Below the pieces are notes generated by a model. It had not been told where the DNA came from. It made no database searches and saw only the letters and a list, made by a program, of their open reading frames with translations. Below are positions 33,080-33,393 of a stretch of 33,393 nt of DNA, piece after piece (the first letter of the stretch is position 1; each line of letters starts with the position of its first letter). The stretch lies in contig CAIPGC010000135.1 of NCBI GenBank assembly GCA_903864505.1, positions 1 to 33,393 of the forward strand, written 5' to 3'. This DNA is from an uncultured beta proteobacterium (GTDB lineage: Bacteria > Pseudomonadota > Gammaproteobacteria > Burkholderiales > Burkholderiaceae_C). The position numbers and the translations under genes were made by a program.

Positions 33080-33393
33080 GTGGCACCCAAAGTCTCACTG
33101 CCTCCCATACCAGGCACCACCCCGTTTGACGGGGAGCAAGCCAAGAAAGGGTACGCACTCAACAAAATGTGTTTCTCATTCAATACGGCGGACAACCGGG
33201 CCGAATTTCTGAAGGATGAAGAGGCCTATATGCGCAAATTCGGTCTGACCGAACCCCAGGCCGCCGCAATCCGGGCCAGGAATGTGCTGCAACTCATTGC
33301 TGCGGGCGGCAACGCCTATTACCTGGCTAAATTTGCCGGGATTTTTGGGTTGGACATGCAAGACATTGGCGCCCAACAAACCGGCATGACCAA
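33080..33393 (+). CDS. ligA: Protocatechuate 4,5-dioxygenase alpha subunit LigA (cut by window edge)
   Basis: Small subunit of the extradiol ring-cleaving LigAB-type dioxygenase that opens protocatechuate (or gallate-like catechols). The visible 104 codons start with GTG and read through IPGTTPFDGEQAKKGYALNK, NRAEFLKDEEAYMRKFGL and ARNVLQLIAAGGNAYYLAKF, all typical of the LigA family. GGAG lies seven bases before the GTG; an ATG at 33067 is in another frame. The catalytic beta subunit would lie beyond the window. It is divergent from the P450 gene. Confidence 0.9.
   Translation, partial: MAPKVSLPPIPGTTPFDGEQAKKGYALNKMCFSFNTADNRAEFLKDEEAYMRKFGLTEPQAAAIRARNVLQLIAAGGNAYYLAKFAGIFGLDMQDIGAQQTGMT

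Overview
The window looks like chromosomal DNA of a betaproteobacterium, most likely Burkholderiales/Comamonadaceae (Rhodoferax/Polaromonas-like). The evidence is a CIRCE element in front of rpoH, a cox cluster containing the 48-residue small assembly protein and a DUF2909 twin-membrane protein, an orphan Bug/TctC binding protein, a monomeric NADP-isocitrate dehydrogenase, and LigA-type protocatechuate ring cleavage. The placement is inferred from gene content and protein resemblance, not from a search. I saw no tRNA, rRNA, CRISPR array or insertion sequence, and no stretch over 300 bases without a gene.

Layout. (1) 1-6933, lactate use: a minus-strand operon lutA(lldE)-lutC(lldG)-lutB(lldF)-dld-lctP, with lctP cut by the window edge. 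The GntR/FadR regulator lldR is divergent. The intergenic region holds two TGGTnnnACCA operators and a third inverted repeat exactly between them. The first four genes are joined by three ATGA stop/start overlaps. (2) 6940-8582: comF and a divergent BioC-like methyltransferase whose SAM motif I is degenerate. (3) 8614-17733, aerobic respiration: an orphan COX2 membrane hairpin, coxB fused to cytochrome c, coxA, a small assembly protein, ctaG, coxC, a reverse DUF2909 gene, SURF1, a SCO-like membrane protein, ctaA, ctaB and SCO1. Together these make an aa3-type oxidase, its heme A and its copper centres. (4) 17781-22220: an isochorismatase-type hydrolase, a TctC protein, rpoH with its terminator and CIRCE operator, and a lipoprotein with two Lcl/DUF1566 domains. 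(5) 22331-28712, central metabolism: monomeric icd with a perfect FNR-type box upstream, a DTW-domain tRNA-modification gene, a 6-phosphogluconate dehydrogenase with an NAD-like cofactor loop, a FrnE/DsbA-like protein and an ornithine cyclodeaminase-family reductase. (6) 28699-33393, accessory region: a minus-strand block of cytochrome P450, [2Fe-2S] ferredoxin, ferredoxin reductase, MAPEG protein, Fe(II)/2OG-dioxygenase-like protein and a truncated GNAT gene. It is divergent from the start of ligA (protocatechuate 4,5-dioxygenase alpha).

The first three regions fit together: lactate is oxidised by Fe-S flavoenzymes feeding the quinone pool, and electrons end at the cytochrome oxidase. The last region is the best candidate for something undescribed. 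It is a complete three-component P450 system next to a protocatechuate ring-cleavage gene, with a glutathione-related membrane protein and an unassigned oxygenase in the same run of genes. A near-perfect 18-base inverted repeat brackets its ferredoxin/reductase pair, and a broken acetyltransferase marks the far edge.
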